Assembly: GCA_963697355.1 (NCBI GenBank) | Contig: CAVONV010000004.1 | Location: 1 to 64,000, forward strand | DNA length: 64,000 nt | From: CAVONV01 sp963697355 | GTDB taxonomy: Bacteria > Acidobacteriota > Vicinamibacteria > Marinacidobacterales > DATDRI01 | Direction: 5' to 3' | Shown: positions 9,372 to 18,048 of the stretch, one piece after another | How the letters are laid out: the number at the start of each line of letters is the position of its first letter | How positions within the stretch are numbered: position 1 is the first letter of the stretch | Position numbers and translations under genes: made by a program | Notes under the pieces: generated by a model | What the model was told of the DNA's origin: nothing | Seen by the model: only the letters and a program-made list of their open reading frames with translations | Databases searched by the model: none

Positions 9372-9629
9372 TCACTTCTTGGCTTTTGCCCAGAAATCTT
9401 TGTGGCGGATGCCACCTTCCATCTCAATGCGCTGTTCGGCCACATCCAGGAGCTTTCGAAAGCGAGGTGTGTGAGCCAGTACTAATCGTTCGAGCTCATC
9501 CTCATCGTTTACAGAGAGGAGAACCGCAACCGGTCGTCCGTTCTTCGTTACGATGACAGGCCCTCGCTCGCACTGCTCCAGGTAACTGCTGAAACGAGCC
9601 TTGATTTCAGCAACGGGTGCAATCTTCAC
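9372..9629 (-). CDS. Phd/YefM family antitoxin
   Basis: 85 residues. The N-terminal KIAPVAEIKARFSSYLEQCE and VIVTKNGRPVAVLLSV is the Phd/YefM DNA-binding fold, and the tail DFWAKAKK is the toxin-binding segment. It starts four bases inside the end of the upstream toxin gene (ATGA overlap), giving the less common toxin-first order. It binds and neutralises the toxin and, with it, probably represses the promoter at 9965-9993. Confidence 0.85.
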   Translation of the reverse strand: MKIAPVAEIKARFSSYLEQCERGPVIVTKNGRPVAVLLSVNDEDELERLVLAHTPRFRKLLDVAEQRIEMEGGIRHKDFWAKAKK

Positions 9630-9949
9630 AGTTCGAACCTCCTTCCTCCGATAAAAAGACGGTTTCCTTTCTTGATGCCAATGGCGAGAATGTGAACCTC
9701 CCAGTTTGCTCTATGGATACGATAGAAAACGCGAAAGCGGTTGTCAGGACCAAACCGTAGCTCCCAATCTGCGCCAATCGTGGTGGGTCTCAGCAGCGGT
9801 TTTCGGTTCTTTGCCTCCACGTCCGGTTCATAACTCAATTGTTCTTCAATCGTACGCTCGATAAGGGAGTAGTGCTTCTTTTCGACGACCTTGAGGTGCT
9901 GCATGACCTCCCTGTCGTATACGAGCTCGTATGCTCTTCTCGTCGTCAC
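9626..9949 (-). CDS. RelE/ParE family toxin
   Basis: 107 residues. The family pattern is clear: ELVYDREVMQHLKVVEKKHY, SLIERTIEEQLSYEPDVEAK, NRKPL, WELRFGPDNRFRVFYRI and a closing VHILAIGIKKGNRLFIGG. Such proteins are ribosome-dependent mRNA interferases or gyrase inhibitors. A GTG start at 9949 keeps the complete family N-terminus; a start at the internal Met (9904) would remove the first strand. The antitoxin follows with a 4-bp overlap. The promoter just upstream leaves a leader of only about ten bases. Confidence 0.85.
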   Translation of the reverse strand: MTTRRAYELVYDREVMQHLKVVEKKHYSLIERTIEEQLSYEPDVEAKNRKPLLRPTTIGADWELRFGPDNRFRVFYRIHRANWEVHILAIGIKKGNRLFIGGRRFEL

Positions 9950-9964
9950 TGTATTCTGACCATA

Positions 9965-9993
9965 ATTATAGTCATTTATGTCGAGTAAGTCAA
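9965..9993 (-). promoter_or_regulatory. near-consensus sigma-70 promoter of the toxin-antitoxin operon
   Basis: On the minus strand TTGACT (9993-9988) and TATAAT (9970-9965) are separated by exactly 17 bases. The predicted transcript would begin about 9958, only about nine bases before the GTG start of the toxin, so initiation may be nearly leaderless. Confidence 0.75.
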
Positions 9994-10070
9994 GTTATCC
10001 TGAGACAGCATGAGGCATCGACAAGCCATCGAGCGCGTGTACACCCACGTTGAAAGTGAAAATAGTAGTG
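9994..10070. other. short spacer with no gene seen
   Basis: Sequence between the toxin-antitoxin promoter and the left end of the IS copy. I see no coding signal. Confidence 0.4.
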
Positions 10071-11459
10071 CTTGTCGTCCGCAAAAATAAAGATCGCGGT
10101 ATTTCCAGAGAACATTGGCCGCAGTCAACTCTCAGCGGATCTACCTCGAGGTACCATCCGAGACGAACTTATTTCTCGCTAGACCTAAAACACAGAAGTC
10201 AACGGGAGAGACGGCGGCCCGTCGCTGTGGGCAAATACCTCGCTCAAGCGGCAGTGTCGAATCGGCAATCGTGATGCAGGCCACCAAGAACCGGTGTCGA
10301 GACGACGCGCCCTCCGAGCGGAATGTGGTGACGGTCAGGTCCTGGATCGACAGGAAGATGGTTGACGGGGTCGGGGACATTCGGGCCGAGCGAAGAATGC
10401 GGTCGCGCTCGATTGTAGTAGGACACCCAAGAACGAAGAATGCGTCGGAGATGAGACTCCGAAAGCGGGATGAGGAAGTCCAAGCACTCCCGGCGTGTGG
10501 TGCCAATCAGTCTCTCACAATAAGCATTTGCTTGAGGCGCCCGTCGCGGTGTTCTCAAGACCTTAACACCCATCGCTCGTACAGAATTCCGTAGCTCTTC
10601 AGAGAACTTGCCGTCGCGGTCGACGATGAGGAAACGCTAGTCGTGTTCGCAGAGTATCGCCTCTCGGAACTGCTGCAAGGTCCGCGCGGCGCTCGGTTGC
10701 GCGGTCACGTTGAAGTGAAGCACCTTGCGTGAGTCGACTTCCATGATCATGAAATCGTAGAGCACGTGGAACCGTGCGGTGACGACGGTCAAGAAGTCGG
10801 CGGCGACGATCGCCTTGGCGTGATTCCGAACAAATGTCGCCCGGCGCTGGGAAGATATCCGTGAACCGCGGCCTCCGTCGTCTCGAGCGGGCATGTACTT
10901 TCTCACCGTGCGCGGTGAGACGCGGATACCGAGCTTGAGGAGGAGCTCATGCGCAATGCGCTCTTCGCCCCAGGTGACGTTCGAGGTCGCCATCTGCATG
11001 ATGAGTTTCTGCAAACCCACTGGGACGGACGGCCTTTGGGTCGCGATTTCCATCGCCAGAACAAACGAAAGCCCCTCCGATGCCAGAGGATGAAGGTGTC
11101 GGGCTTGACAACGATGAGCGCCTCTCTCCAGTCGAACAGCCTATACTCAGAGTCACCATCCTGAACCGCGTCGCGTTGTCGGTACGGCGAGGTGTCTGCT
11201 CGCGCTCGACGAAGAACGTGAGCTGTTTCCGGAGGAAGAAGTTTTCCGCCGCAAGGGCACTCCGGGAACGGAGGAGGTTACGGCCAAGAGCGATGGCATC
11301 GAACACAACACGTAGGATATCTGAGTACAGGCGCAAGACTAGCCTTTCCGAAGCTAATAAGACAGTGATGCACGTCCGGCTGGGCCGGCCGAAAACAGCT
11401 GATTTTAGAGGCTCTAATCCCTCGAATCAAAGGCGGATCCACTTTTTGCGGACCACAGG
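10071..11459 (-). mobile_element. integrase-catalytic (rve) insertion sequence, full length but inactivated
   Basis: The terminal inverted repeats are CTTGTCGTCCGCAAAAA at 10071-10087 (plus strand) and CCTGTGGTCCGCAAAAA read on the minus strand from 11459 to 11443, matching at 15 of 17 positions. The element is about 1.39 kb with one transposase gene on the minus strand. The outer end lies only a few bases from the stop codon of the AsmA-like gene (11468). A truncated sibling is at 9040-9240. Confidence 0.7.
10244..11336 (-). pseudogene. rve-domain transposase, broken by a frameshift and a nonsense codon
   Basis: The N-terminus LLRSRSALAAENFFLRKQLT (from Met at 11336) is typical of this transposase group. 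The frame is lost near 11100-11130 and resumes in another frame with RPSVPVGLQKLIMQMATSN, WGEERIAHELLLKLGIRVSP and the catalytic-core start ADFLTVVTARFHVLYDFMIM. A stop (TAG) follows EAILCEHD near 10637, after which the same frame continues RFLIVDRDGKFSEELRNSV and TPRRAPQANAYCERLIGTTR with the conserved final part of the integrase core. The element cannot move itself. Confidence 0.85.
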
Positions 11460-11467
11460 TGTCCTAG

Positions 11468-13066
11468 CTATGGGGACGTGTCTTTCTTGCTGCGGAACAC
11501 TCTTCCTATCTCGACGCCGAACTTGGGGTCACCGGTGGTGCCGGTGATTTTGATGGGGATCACCGTCGTGGCGGTTTCGCCCTTGAATAGCGGGTCAAGG
11601 ATCTTGAGAAGAGCCGATTTGACGCCCGTAGTCATTTCGGAGAGCTTGGCGTCGAGCCGCACGTCCCCCCGAAAATCGAGCTCCTTGTCCACCAATCCGA
11701 AGGTTCCGTCGAGTGCGACTTCCGCCCCCGGCACGCTGAAGGTGAGCCCGATCAGTGTCATAACCCCGTCTCGAAGAACGAATCCCGCCGATAGGTTGGT
11801 TACCACGCGGCTGTCGGACGCCGGAAGCGATTGCTGTGCCTCGCCTCGTGCCTTTTTGCTGAGCTCTTCAATCTTCGCCTGGATACTCTGGGGAAATGTC
11901 GCCTCTGCGATTTCGAACCGACCGTCGAGCTCCAGCTTTCTCACGACCTCCACATCGCCGGGCATGATGACAATCTCGGACTGGAAACGGATGTCTCCTT
12001 CCAATATGGGCTCATCCGATTGGACGGCCAGCCGAAGGAAATCTTCGATTCTCGCCTCGGACGAGTAGGCTTCCATTCGGACGACTTTCCCCTTCACCCC
12101 CGGTTCCCGAACGACACCTCCCCTGGTCTCGAAACGAGACGACTCGATTCGGGCCGCCACCGGCCGTAGCCGCGTATCGCCGTTCGTGCCGTCGACGAGA
12201 GCTTCATACTCGGTTTTCAAATCCACTGGTTGGCCTACGTCTTCGAGTCTGAAATCCGGCACATTGGCGAATCCTTCGACCTCCAATTCCCTCAGGCGAC
12301 CTCGGAAAGACCCTTCCGAGTAAAGCATGCCTGCGATCCCGCCGAAAACGGAGAGGTCCGCGTCTTCGAATACGTAGCTCCCCGTAACCGGCGACATGCC
12401 CGGATCCTCTAAGCTTAGGGGGCCGAATTCCCCTTCGGTGTCGATCCTTCCAGGGGGTTTCGGGTTGTCGAGCTTGGCCTGAAACTTCATGGGCTCGCCC
12501 AAACCCACTGCCTGGAGCTGGAGCTCATGCAGATCGAATTGAAGAGGAGTCTTCCCGGGATCCTTGGGAAGGATGCGAAGCACCGTACCATCGGCGACCA
12601 TCCCCTCGATTACGAAGGCTGGAGGTGTCTGCCTCTTCTCTGAAGCAGTCTCCTCTTCCTCCTCGGCCTTGTCGCGACCCGGCGGGATCTGGATCTCGAG
12701 CCGGTCGAGTGTCAGATTCTTGATCCGAATCGGCTTCCTCAACAAGTCGAGGGAGGAAATCTCGACCTCGAACTCGTTCATGGAAATGAAAGGCGGCGCG
12801 TCCCCTCGTTCTTTCAAGCTGACGGCGAGGCCTTGCCCTCTGGCGCGAATGGCGGGTGTCAGAAGAAAGCCGGGGAACGGCTGCACCTCGAGCCGGTCCA
12901 GTCGGACTCGGTCGAACTCCTTCTCGAGGAGCTCGACCGCCTTCGCCCGTGCCACGGGCTTGAACCGATAGGCAACCAGCGTCAGGCCGGCGTAAGTGAG
13001 CACGATGAGAAGGGCGAGACCCACGCCGACCCACTTCAACAATCGGTAGAGTTTTTTCCGATCCAT
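11468..13066 (-). CDS. AsmA family protein
   Basis: 532 residues. A single N-terminal membrane helix (about residues 11-33, WVGVGLALLIVLTYAGLTLV) is followed by a large periplasmic region with the AsmA pattern: FDRVRLDRLEVQPFPGFLLT, IRIKNLTLDRLEIQIP, an acidic run near residue 125 and a C-terminal repeat-like part (KIEELSKKARGEAQQ, ELDFRGDVRLDAKLSEMT). AsmA-like proteins are implicated in lipid transport or outer-membrane assembly. The start at 13066 has AAGGAA upstream at good spacing; the longer frame to 13114 does not. The gene ends three bases from an IS end, so the natural C-terminus might have been altered. Confidence 0.85.
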   Translation of the reverse strand: MDRKKLYRLLKWVGVGLALLIVLTYAGLTLVAYRFKPVARAKAVELLEKEFDRVRLDRLEVQPFPGFLLTPAIRARGQGLAVSLKERGDAPPFISMNEFEVEISSLDLLRKPIRIKNLTLDRLEIQIPPGRDKAEEEEETASEKRQTPPAFVIEGMVADGTVLRILPKDPGKTPLQFDLHELQLQAVGLGEPMKFQAKLDNPKPPGRIDTEGEFGPLSLEDPGMSPVTGSYVFEDADLSVFGGIAGMLYSEGSFRGRLRELEVEGFANVPDFRLEDVGQPVDLKTEYEALVDGTNGDTRLRPVAARIESSRFETRGGVVREPGVKGKVVRMEAYSSEARIEDFLRLAVQSDEPILEGDIRFQSEIVIMPGDVEVVRKLELDGRFEIAEATFPQSIQAKIEELSKKARGEAQQSLPASDSRVVTNLSAGFVLRDGVMTLIGLTFSVPGAEVALDGTFGLVDKELDFRGDVRLDAKLSEMTTGVKSALLKILDPLFKGETATTVIPIKITGTTGDPKFGVEIGRVFRSKKDTSP

Positions 13067-13162
13067 GATCCCGTTCCTTTGATTCCCTCGCCAGATGAAG
13101 GGAAGGCCCATCATTCATCAACAGTACTAATGCAGAACCTATCACAGACACAGGGAGCATCC

Positions 13163-13190
13163 AATGGGCCGATAGTGCCTTCGGCCCATT
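13163..13190. repeat. strong stem-loop between divergent genes
   Basis: Arms AATGGGCCGA (13163-13172) and TCGGCCCATT (13181-13190) pair perfectly over ten bases around an eight-base loop. It sits between the AsmA-like gene start and the DUF2959 fragment. No T-run follows on either strand, so it is a weak terminator candidate; it could be an operator or a repeat. Confidence 0.6.
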
Positions 13191-13225
13191 CTCACGTCAT
13201 TGACTGTAGATTACCCACATGATAC

Positions 13226-13657
13226 TTGAGTTCCGGTCGGTCTCATGTGAGAAGCCCTCCATCGAATAGGTGCGAGAAGAAACGCGAGGATGTCAGAAAG
13301 CGTTCGGCCGACATGGAGCAGGAGGCCCATACCTTCTTCGAAGAGTGGACCGGAAGCCTCGCTGGTATCAGCAATGAGGACCTGAAGAAGCGAATCCAGG
13401 AAAGGCTCAAAAACACGCGAGCAAGATTCGGCGAGATTTTGTCCTCGGGCCGCCGTACCGGAGCCGACTTCGACATCTTCATGGCTACTCTCCGAGACCA
13501 GATGGTCTACCTCGGGTATGACTTGAACCCGGGAGCCGTGGCGAGTCTCGCCGAGGATGCGAAAAAGCTCAACGCTCAGGCCGACACGATGTTCGAGAGT
13601 ATCGATTCCGTCACCGAGACCATCATCAAGTCGGTGAGCGCGATAAAAGCGCAGTAG
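13226..13657 (+). pseudogene. DUF2959 family protein, N-terminally truncated
   Basis: The part from about residue 18 (KKREDVRKRSADMEQEAHTF, FEEWTGSLAGISNEDLKKRI, LRDQMVYLGYDL) aligns with the neighbour at 14104-14752, but the N-terminal third (signal peptide and first coiled coil) is missing and no good start or ribosome-binding site precedes it. The first 17 codons do not resemble the family. Best read as the older, truncated member of a duplicated pair; an expressed short form from the Met at 13313 cannot be excluded. Family function unknown; it is probably a periplasmic coiled-coil protein. Confidence 0.6.
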
Positions 13658-13679
13658 TTTCAACATCCGGAGTTCGGTG

Positions 13680-14098
13680 ATGGAAGCAACAAGGTCCCAA
13701 GGTGCGAGATCCCGCACGCGTATGCGGGCCGCGCTGAACCGGCGCTTTCCGGACCACGCCGCCGTGGTCGAGCGGTTGATCGAGGAGTGCGAGCGCTTTC
13801 GCGAGCTGTGCGTCGATTACATGGAATGTGGCAAGGTCCTGCGGCGGTTCGAGCAACACGGCGATACAAACCGACACCCGGCCACGCAAACTACGTCCGT
13901 GAGAGGACGGATGAGTACAAGGATCTGCAAGCGGGCCTCGAGGAGGAGCTGCTCGAATGTCTCGAGGACCGAGCGACTTGCCCGCGTTGTGGAATGAAGC
14001 ACGGTCAAGATCAACGGCGTATCGTTGAACTAGTTTTGTATACAGGAATGCGCTCGAAAATCGAAAATGCGCGCGAGTCGAACCAACAAAGGAGGTAG
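13680..14098 (+). pseudogene. small conserved hypothetical protein, frameshifted
   Basis: The first frame gives AALNRRFPDHAAVVERLIEE and RFRELCVDYMECGKVLRRFE, resembling small conserved proteins that carry LE-RFP, FR-LC-DY-EC and a final REYR-LL-ELE segment. The matching tail is in the next frame (YVRERTDEYKDLQAGLEEEL), so one base is gained or lost near 13870-13895. The extension after 13980 (CPRCGMKH) is not family-like. Function unknown. It lies between the two DUF2959 copies. Confidence 0.5.
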
Positions 14099-14103
14099 GT
14101 CTC

Positions 14104-14752
14104 ATGTTATGTCTTTCAAGAACATCGATTGTCTTGTCTCTCTTCATGGCGACCGTAGCTTTACCTACATCCCGCCCCTGCCGTCGCCCAGGGCAAGACC
14201 CAGAAGATCAGCAAGAACCTCGTGAAACGTGCCGAGGATATGGTCAAAGAAGTCGAAAAGACCAGAAAACAGGCTAACAAAATCGTAAACAAGTATGACT
14301 CCATCTTCAGCAAGAACAAGGTCAAAGACAGGCAGAAAGAGTACAAGAATCTCAACAAGGAGATAAAAAAGACCGAGGACGGAGTCAAAGACGTTCGCAA
14401 ACGCGCCGAGAACATGCAAAAAGAAGCCGACAAGTTCTTTTCCGAATGGTCCAAGGGACTCACCAATATCAAAGATCAGGAGCTCCGCGGCCTCAGTCAC
14501 GAAAACATGATCGAAAGCCGCGACCGTTATGGACTGGTCATCGAATCGGGATTGAGAGCGGGTAGCTTGTACGAGTCCTTTGTGACCGACTTGAAGAACC
14601 AGATCAGCTATCTGGAGCTCGACATGAGCGACACGGCTATGGACAAGCTCAAACCAAGCCAGTCCGAGACGAAAATCAAAGCCAAATCGTTGTTCCAATC
14701 TGTTGACCAGCTTACCAAGACCACGAAGGGCTACATTTCCTCCATGAAGTAG
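14104..14752 (+). pseudogene. DUF2959 family exported protein, frame break inside signal peptide
   Basis: The true start is ATG 14104, with AAAGGAGGT about seven bases upstream. It gives a signal peptide MLCLSRTSIVLSLFMATVAL, after which the frame must shift near 14160-14170 to reach PAPAVAQGKTQKISKNLVKR and the complete DUF2959 body (AEDMVKEVEKTRKQANKIVN, then KDVRKRAENMQKEADKFFSE and a C-terminal LFQSVDQLTKTTKGYISSMK). The mature part is about 190 residues, Lys-rich and largely coiled coil. The frame of the body has a stop just upstream (14156), so the gene as written cannot be translated whole. One-base sequence error is a likely cause. Confidence 0.7.
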
Positions 14753-14824
14753 GCCCAAGCGAATCGGATCGTTCTGAATGCGGAAGGTATCTGTTAGAGG
14801 TACCTGTAGAAGGAGTGTGTAGAA

Positions 14825-15454
14825 ATGAATTGCGAATCCACGAAATCTAGACAGAAGCACTCGATGACAGGTCGTTCTCACGGTGGACTATGGATGGTTG
14901 CGTTGCTTGTCATGCTTTCATTCGTTTTCCCTTCCGAGGCTCGTGCCGATGGTTGGGTGAGTGGTTTCTTCGGCCGTGCTTTCGGAGGATCCACCGGGTG
15001 GGACCTTGCAGAGGTGGTGAAGAATCGAGAGACCATGACCTACGGATTCAATATCGGTGGTATGAGCGGTGGGGTGGTCGGCGCGGAGTTCGACTTCGGT
15101 TACACACCAAATTTCTTCGGCAGCGATAGCGGTGTACAAAAGAGCGGTGTCATGACCATGATGGGAAGCGTCATCGCCGGCATCCCGGTGGGTGGACAGT
15201 CGGGGCCGGGAATCCGTCCCTACGGTATGTTCGGTATCGGACTCATACGTCGCAAGATCGAGTTCAGTGAAGCGCTCGACGACATCTCGAGCAACGACTT
15301 CGGCTACAACGTCGGCGGCGGCATCATGGGCTTTTTCACCAACGTCTTCGGCGTTCGCGGCGAGTACCGCTATTTGCGAAGATTCAAGTCGGATGACCTC
15401 GGGCGAACCTTCAATTTTTCCCGAGCTACCCTCGGTATCATACTGCGGTTCTGA
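14825..15454 (+). CDS. outer-membrane beta-barrel protein
   Basis: 209 residues with an AAGGAG site about ten bases ahead of ATG 14825. The signal peptide is preceded by a charged stretch; hydrophobic core GLWMVALLVMLSFVF ends at PSEARA. The mature part has alternating short beta strands (YGFNIGGMSGGVVGAEFDFG, GIRPYGMFGIGLIRRKIEF) and a terminal aromatic residue (TLGIILRF), as in OmpA/OmpW-like eight-strand barrels. No ligand can be named. It follows the DUF2959 gene by 72 bases on the same strand, so they may be co-transcribed. Confidence 0.75.
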   Translation: MNCESTKSRQKHSMTGRSHGGLWMVALLVMLSFVFPSEARADGWVSGFFGRAFGGSTGWDLAEVVKNRETMTYGFNIGGMSGGVVGAEFDFGYTPNFFGSDSGVQKSGVMTMMGSVIAGIPVGGQSGPGIRPYGMFGIGLIRRKIEFSEALDDISSNDFGYNVGGGIMGFFTNVFGVRGEYRYLRRFKSDDLGRTFNFSRATLGIILRF

Positions 15455-15534
15455 GCAAGGATGCCGAGGTCCTCGTCCTAGAAACTCAGAGGATAAAGCC
15501 ATCTGTTGGCCCTCGATCAGAAGGGAGTGATGGA

Positions 15535-16638
15535 ATGAATAAGCAAACCATCAAATTATGCACGGTTCTGGTGCTATTTGCCGGATTGGAGCTATTGGCT
15601 GGTTGTCATCAAACGGGCACGACCACCCGGCAGGACGCGCAAGAATCGTCTGTGTTCTCTTACGATGCGGCGGCGTTTGCATCAGCGAAGCCCTGGACGT
15701 CCGAGGATTTTGAGAACAACTCGGAAGAGTTCCAGTTCGTCATCATCGGTGACCGTACCGGGGGTGCCAACGCGCAGGGCACCTTCAAACTGGCCGTGGA
15801 TCAACTCAACCTCTTGCAGCCGGAGTTCGTGATCAATGTGGGCGACCTCATCGAAGGGTACAGTGACGACAAGGCGGAGCTTGGTGCTGAGTGGGATGAC
15901 ATGGACGCGATGTTGGCGAAGCTCGACATGCCGTTCTTCCGTACCCCCGGCAATCACGACATCGCAAACGAGACTGCACAGCAAGTGTGGAGCGAAAGGC
16001 ACGGCGCTACCCATTACACATTCGTCTACAAGGGCGCGCTGTTCATCATCCTCGACAGCGAGGATCCCCCCAGAGTCGCTCCTGAGGGCATACGGGAGAA
16101 GCTCGATCTCTACAACCGGCTGCAGACGGAGGATCCAGAAAGGGCACAGGCCATGCTGGCGGAGTTCATGTCGGACGAAGCGGTCGTCGCTGCGCTCGGA
16201 AAACCCGTCGAGTTCACGGCCGATCAAATTGCTTCTGTCGAGAAAGCGCTCGCGCAGAGCAACGACGTGCGTTGGACCTTCCTGTTCCTGCATGAGCCTG
16301 CCTGGGAGAATCCTTCAGAGAGCTTCGAGGCGATTCAGCAACTGCTCAAAGATCGGCGCCACACGTTCTTCGCGGGACACCTGCACTACTACGACTACGA
16401 CAACATCGACGGTCACGAGCACATCACCCTTGGACCCGCAGGCGCGTCCTTCCACCACGAGGGGCCGGGCAATGTGGATCACATCATGTGGGTGACCATG
16501 ACCGAAGACGGCCCCAAGATGGCCAACATTGCGCTGAAAGGGTTGTTTGATCGTAAGGGCCTGGACCCCTCGTTGTTCGGCGCCTACGATCGCAAAGGGA
16601 CGGAGAAGGAAGATCCAAAGGCAGAGGAGAAGGAATAG
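15535..16638 (+). CDS. metallophosphoesterase lipoprotein
   Basis: 367 residues. The signal peptide ends in a lipobox (LLAGC, Cys about residue 23), predicting a membrane-anchored lipoprotein. Calcineurin-like motifs are in order: IGDRTGG replacing the usual D-x-H, NVGDLIEGY, PGNHD, a histidine in FLHEPAW and GHLHYYDYD. The first motif has R/T where a metal-binding His is usual, so metal binding may differ. The C-terminus is rich in Lys and Glu. GGGAG lies upstream of ATG 15535. A second, unrelated-length phosphoesterase is at 40282. Confidence 0.85.
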   Translation: MNKQTIKLCTVLVLFAGLELLAGCHQTGTTTRQDAQESSVFSYDAAAFASAKPWTSEDFENNSEEFQFVIIGDRTGGANAQGTFKLAVDQLNLLQPEFVINVGDLIEGYSDDKAELGAEWDDMDAMLAKLDMPFFRTPGNHDIANETAQQVWSERHGATHYTFVYKGALFIILDSEDPPRVAPEGIREKLDLYNRLQTEDPERAQAMLAEFMSDEAVVAALGKPVEFTADQIASVEKALAQSNDVRWTFLFLHEPAWENPSESFEAIQQLLKDRRHTFFAGHLHYYDYDNIDGHEHITLGPAGASFHHEGPGNVDHIMWVTMTEDGPKMANIALKGLFDRKGLDPSLFGAYDRKGTEKEDPKAEEKE

Positions 16639-16920
16639 AGACCGCTCCCAAGACAGAAGTGACGCCGGCTCACGGCATGCGCTTCTGGAGGACGAGCACA
16701 GCAGCGACACGACAACAACTCCCGGTGACGTTCTTTCTCGTTCTCGAGTAACGAGGGGAACCTACGGAAATGAAACGCATCCGGGAGCGACCTGGGCGAA
16801 AATCGAAAGCGTGCCGGGTTAGGTACACCGAAGTGGCGGTACGGAGCGGGAGATGAGTTGATGAGCTGGCACGGACACGCCGTCATGTTCAACGAAGGGA
16901 CACTGACTGAAAGGATGAAT
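16639..16920. other. intergenic stretch, nothing recognised
   Basis: About 280 bases between the phosphoesterase and the next transporter-like gene. I see no RNA gene, repeat or convincing promoter. Confidence 0.4.
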
Positions 16921-17727
16921 ATGAAGATCAGAATCTCGCCGATGAGCATACTCGCCCTCTTGCTTTCATCTGCATCCCTTTTTGCCCAGGAGTCGAACGA
17001 GCAATTATCCAGAGAGGCCGCTAATCCCCTGGCCGACCTCATGAGCTTCCCGTTCCAGAACAACCTCGATTTCGGCCTGGGAGAGTTCGATCGGACCCGT
17101 GATGTGCTGAACATACAGCCGGTGATCCCTCTGGCGGGGGGCAAGATCATCACCCGCACCATCATGCCCTTCGTTTGGCTGCCGGACGTGACTGCCGAGA
17201 GTGGCTCGCTGTCCTCTGGTCTCAGTGACATTACGTTCACCGCCTTCTTCCCGGTTCCCGCCGGCTCCCTCACGTTGGGGTTTGGGCCGGTGCTCGATAT
17301 CCCCAGCGGCGGCGACCTGCGGGGTTCGAACAAATGGAGTCTGGGTCCGTCAATGGTCCTGCTGGCCCAACCCGGGGATTGGACATTCGGTGTGCTCGTG
17401 AACAATGTCTGGTCGTTCGCCGGCAGCTCGGATCGGGGGGATGTCAACAAGGGGCTCCTTCAATATTTCATCGTCCGTCAGCTGGGAAACGGTTGGTATG
17501 TCAATAGTGCGCCGACCCTCACCGTCAACTGGAAAGCGCAGTCCGGTCAGAAGTGGATCGTGCCCTTCGGCGCCGGCTTCGGTAAAGTCGCATTCCTAGG
17601 AAAGCTGCCCATCAACACCCAGCTGGGAGCCTATTTCAATGCCATCAAACCCGACATCGGGCCGGACTGGCAGCTACGTATCCAGGTACAATTCTTGATA
17701 CCTACCAGCGTTTTTCGAGGAAAGTAA
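16921..17727 (+). CDS. MetA-type / 'neuromedin U' outer-membrane transporter-like protein
   Basis: 268 residues from ATG 16921, where AAAGG lies six bases upstream; longer readings add unconvincing sequence. The signal peptide (ISPMSILALLLSSASLFA) ends at Gln-Glu. The mature protein begins with the characteristic NPLADLMSFPFQNNLDFGLG and DVLNIQPVIPLAGGKIITRT, followed by a beta-rich barrel (LSDITFTAFFP, LTLGFGPVLDIPSGGD, WYVNSAPTLTVNWKA). Related proteins are annotated as transporters or as the MetA pathway of phenol degradation group; substrates are unproven. It precedes the DUF1254 lipoprotein and another MetA-type protein. Confidence 0.75.
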   Translation: MKIRISPMSILALLLSSASLFAQESNEQLSREAANPLADLMSFPFQNNLDFGLGEFDRTRDVLNIQPVIPLAGGKIITRTIMPFVWLPDVTAESGSLSSGLSDITFTAFFPVPAGSLTLGFGPVLDIPSGGDLRGSNKWSLGPSMVLLAQPGDWTFGVLVNNVWSFAGSSDRGDVNKGLLQYFIVRQLGNGWYVNSAPTLTVNWKAQSGQKWIVPFGAGFGKVAFLGKLPINTQLGAYFNAIKPDIGPDWQLRIQVQFLIPTSVFRGK

Positions 17728-17789
17728 ACTGGAGAACGTCAGCCATTGGATTCCGGTGGAAGAGCCCCATCGCCTGGCCCGACAGAGCC

Positions 17790-18026
17790 CTTGACGATTG
17801 AGGGATTCTGGGCGTCGCTGGAGGCCAACTTCTTCACGGGGGTCGGCAATCCATCGGAGAAGATAGACTCGTCGACGTGCAGCGGAACTCGAGAATCGGG
17901 GGGACCCTCGTCGTGCCGTTTCTCGGTCGCCACGCCATCAAGCTCGGGTACAGTCGAGGTGTTGTCACCGAGTTCGGCACCCACTTCGGCCAACTACTGG
18001 TGTGCTATCAGGTGCTCATCCGGTAG
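17790..18026 (+). pseudogene. C-terminal remnant of a MetA-type transporter
   Basis: GFWASLEANFFTGVGNPSEK in one frame is followed, one frame over, by LVDVQRNSRIGGTLVVPFLG and RHAIKLGYSRGVVTEFGTHF, ending in LLVCYQVLIR and a stop at 18024-18026. This matches the last about 75 residues of the transporter at 19493-20416 (GFWASLDANYFWGG, RNSRLGGTIVVPFRGRHAIK, LLSYQVVFR). The 5' three quarters are absent. It is a relic of an extra transporter copy placed directly before the DUF1254 gene. Confidence 0.8.
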
Positions 18027-18048
18027 TTGGAGATTGAGGAGGAGAACG

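Noticed and set aside
12525..13160. Minus-strand alternative frame within the AsmA gene
   Set aside because: Arg-rich shadow; the AsmA frame has the membrane helix and family motifs.
17746..18048. Extended N-terminus of the DUF1254 lipoprotein
   Set aside because: The first hundred codons are the transporter relic in a wrong frame; the true start with signal peptide and GAGGAGG is at 18049.
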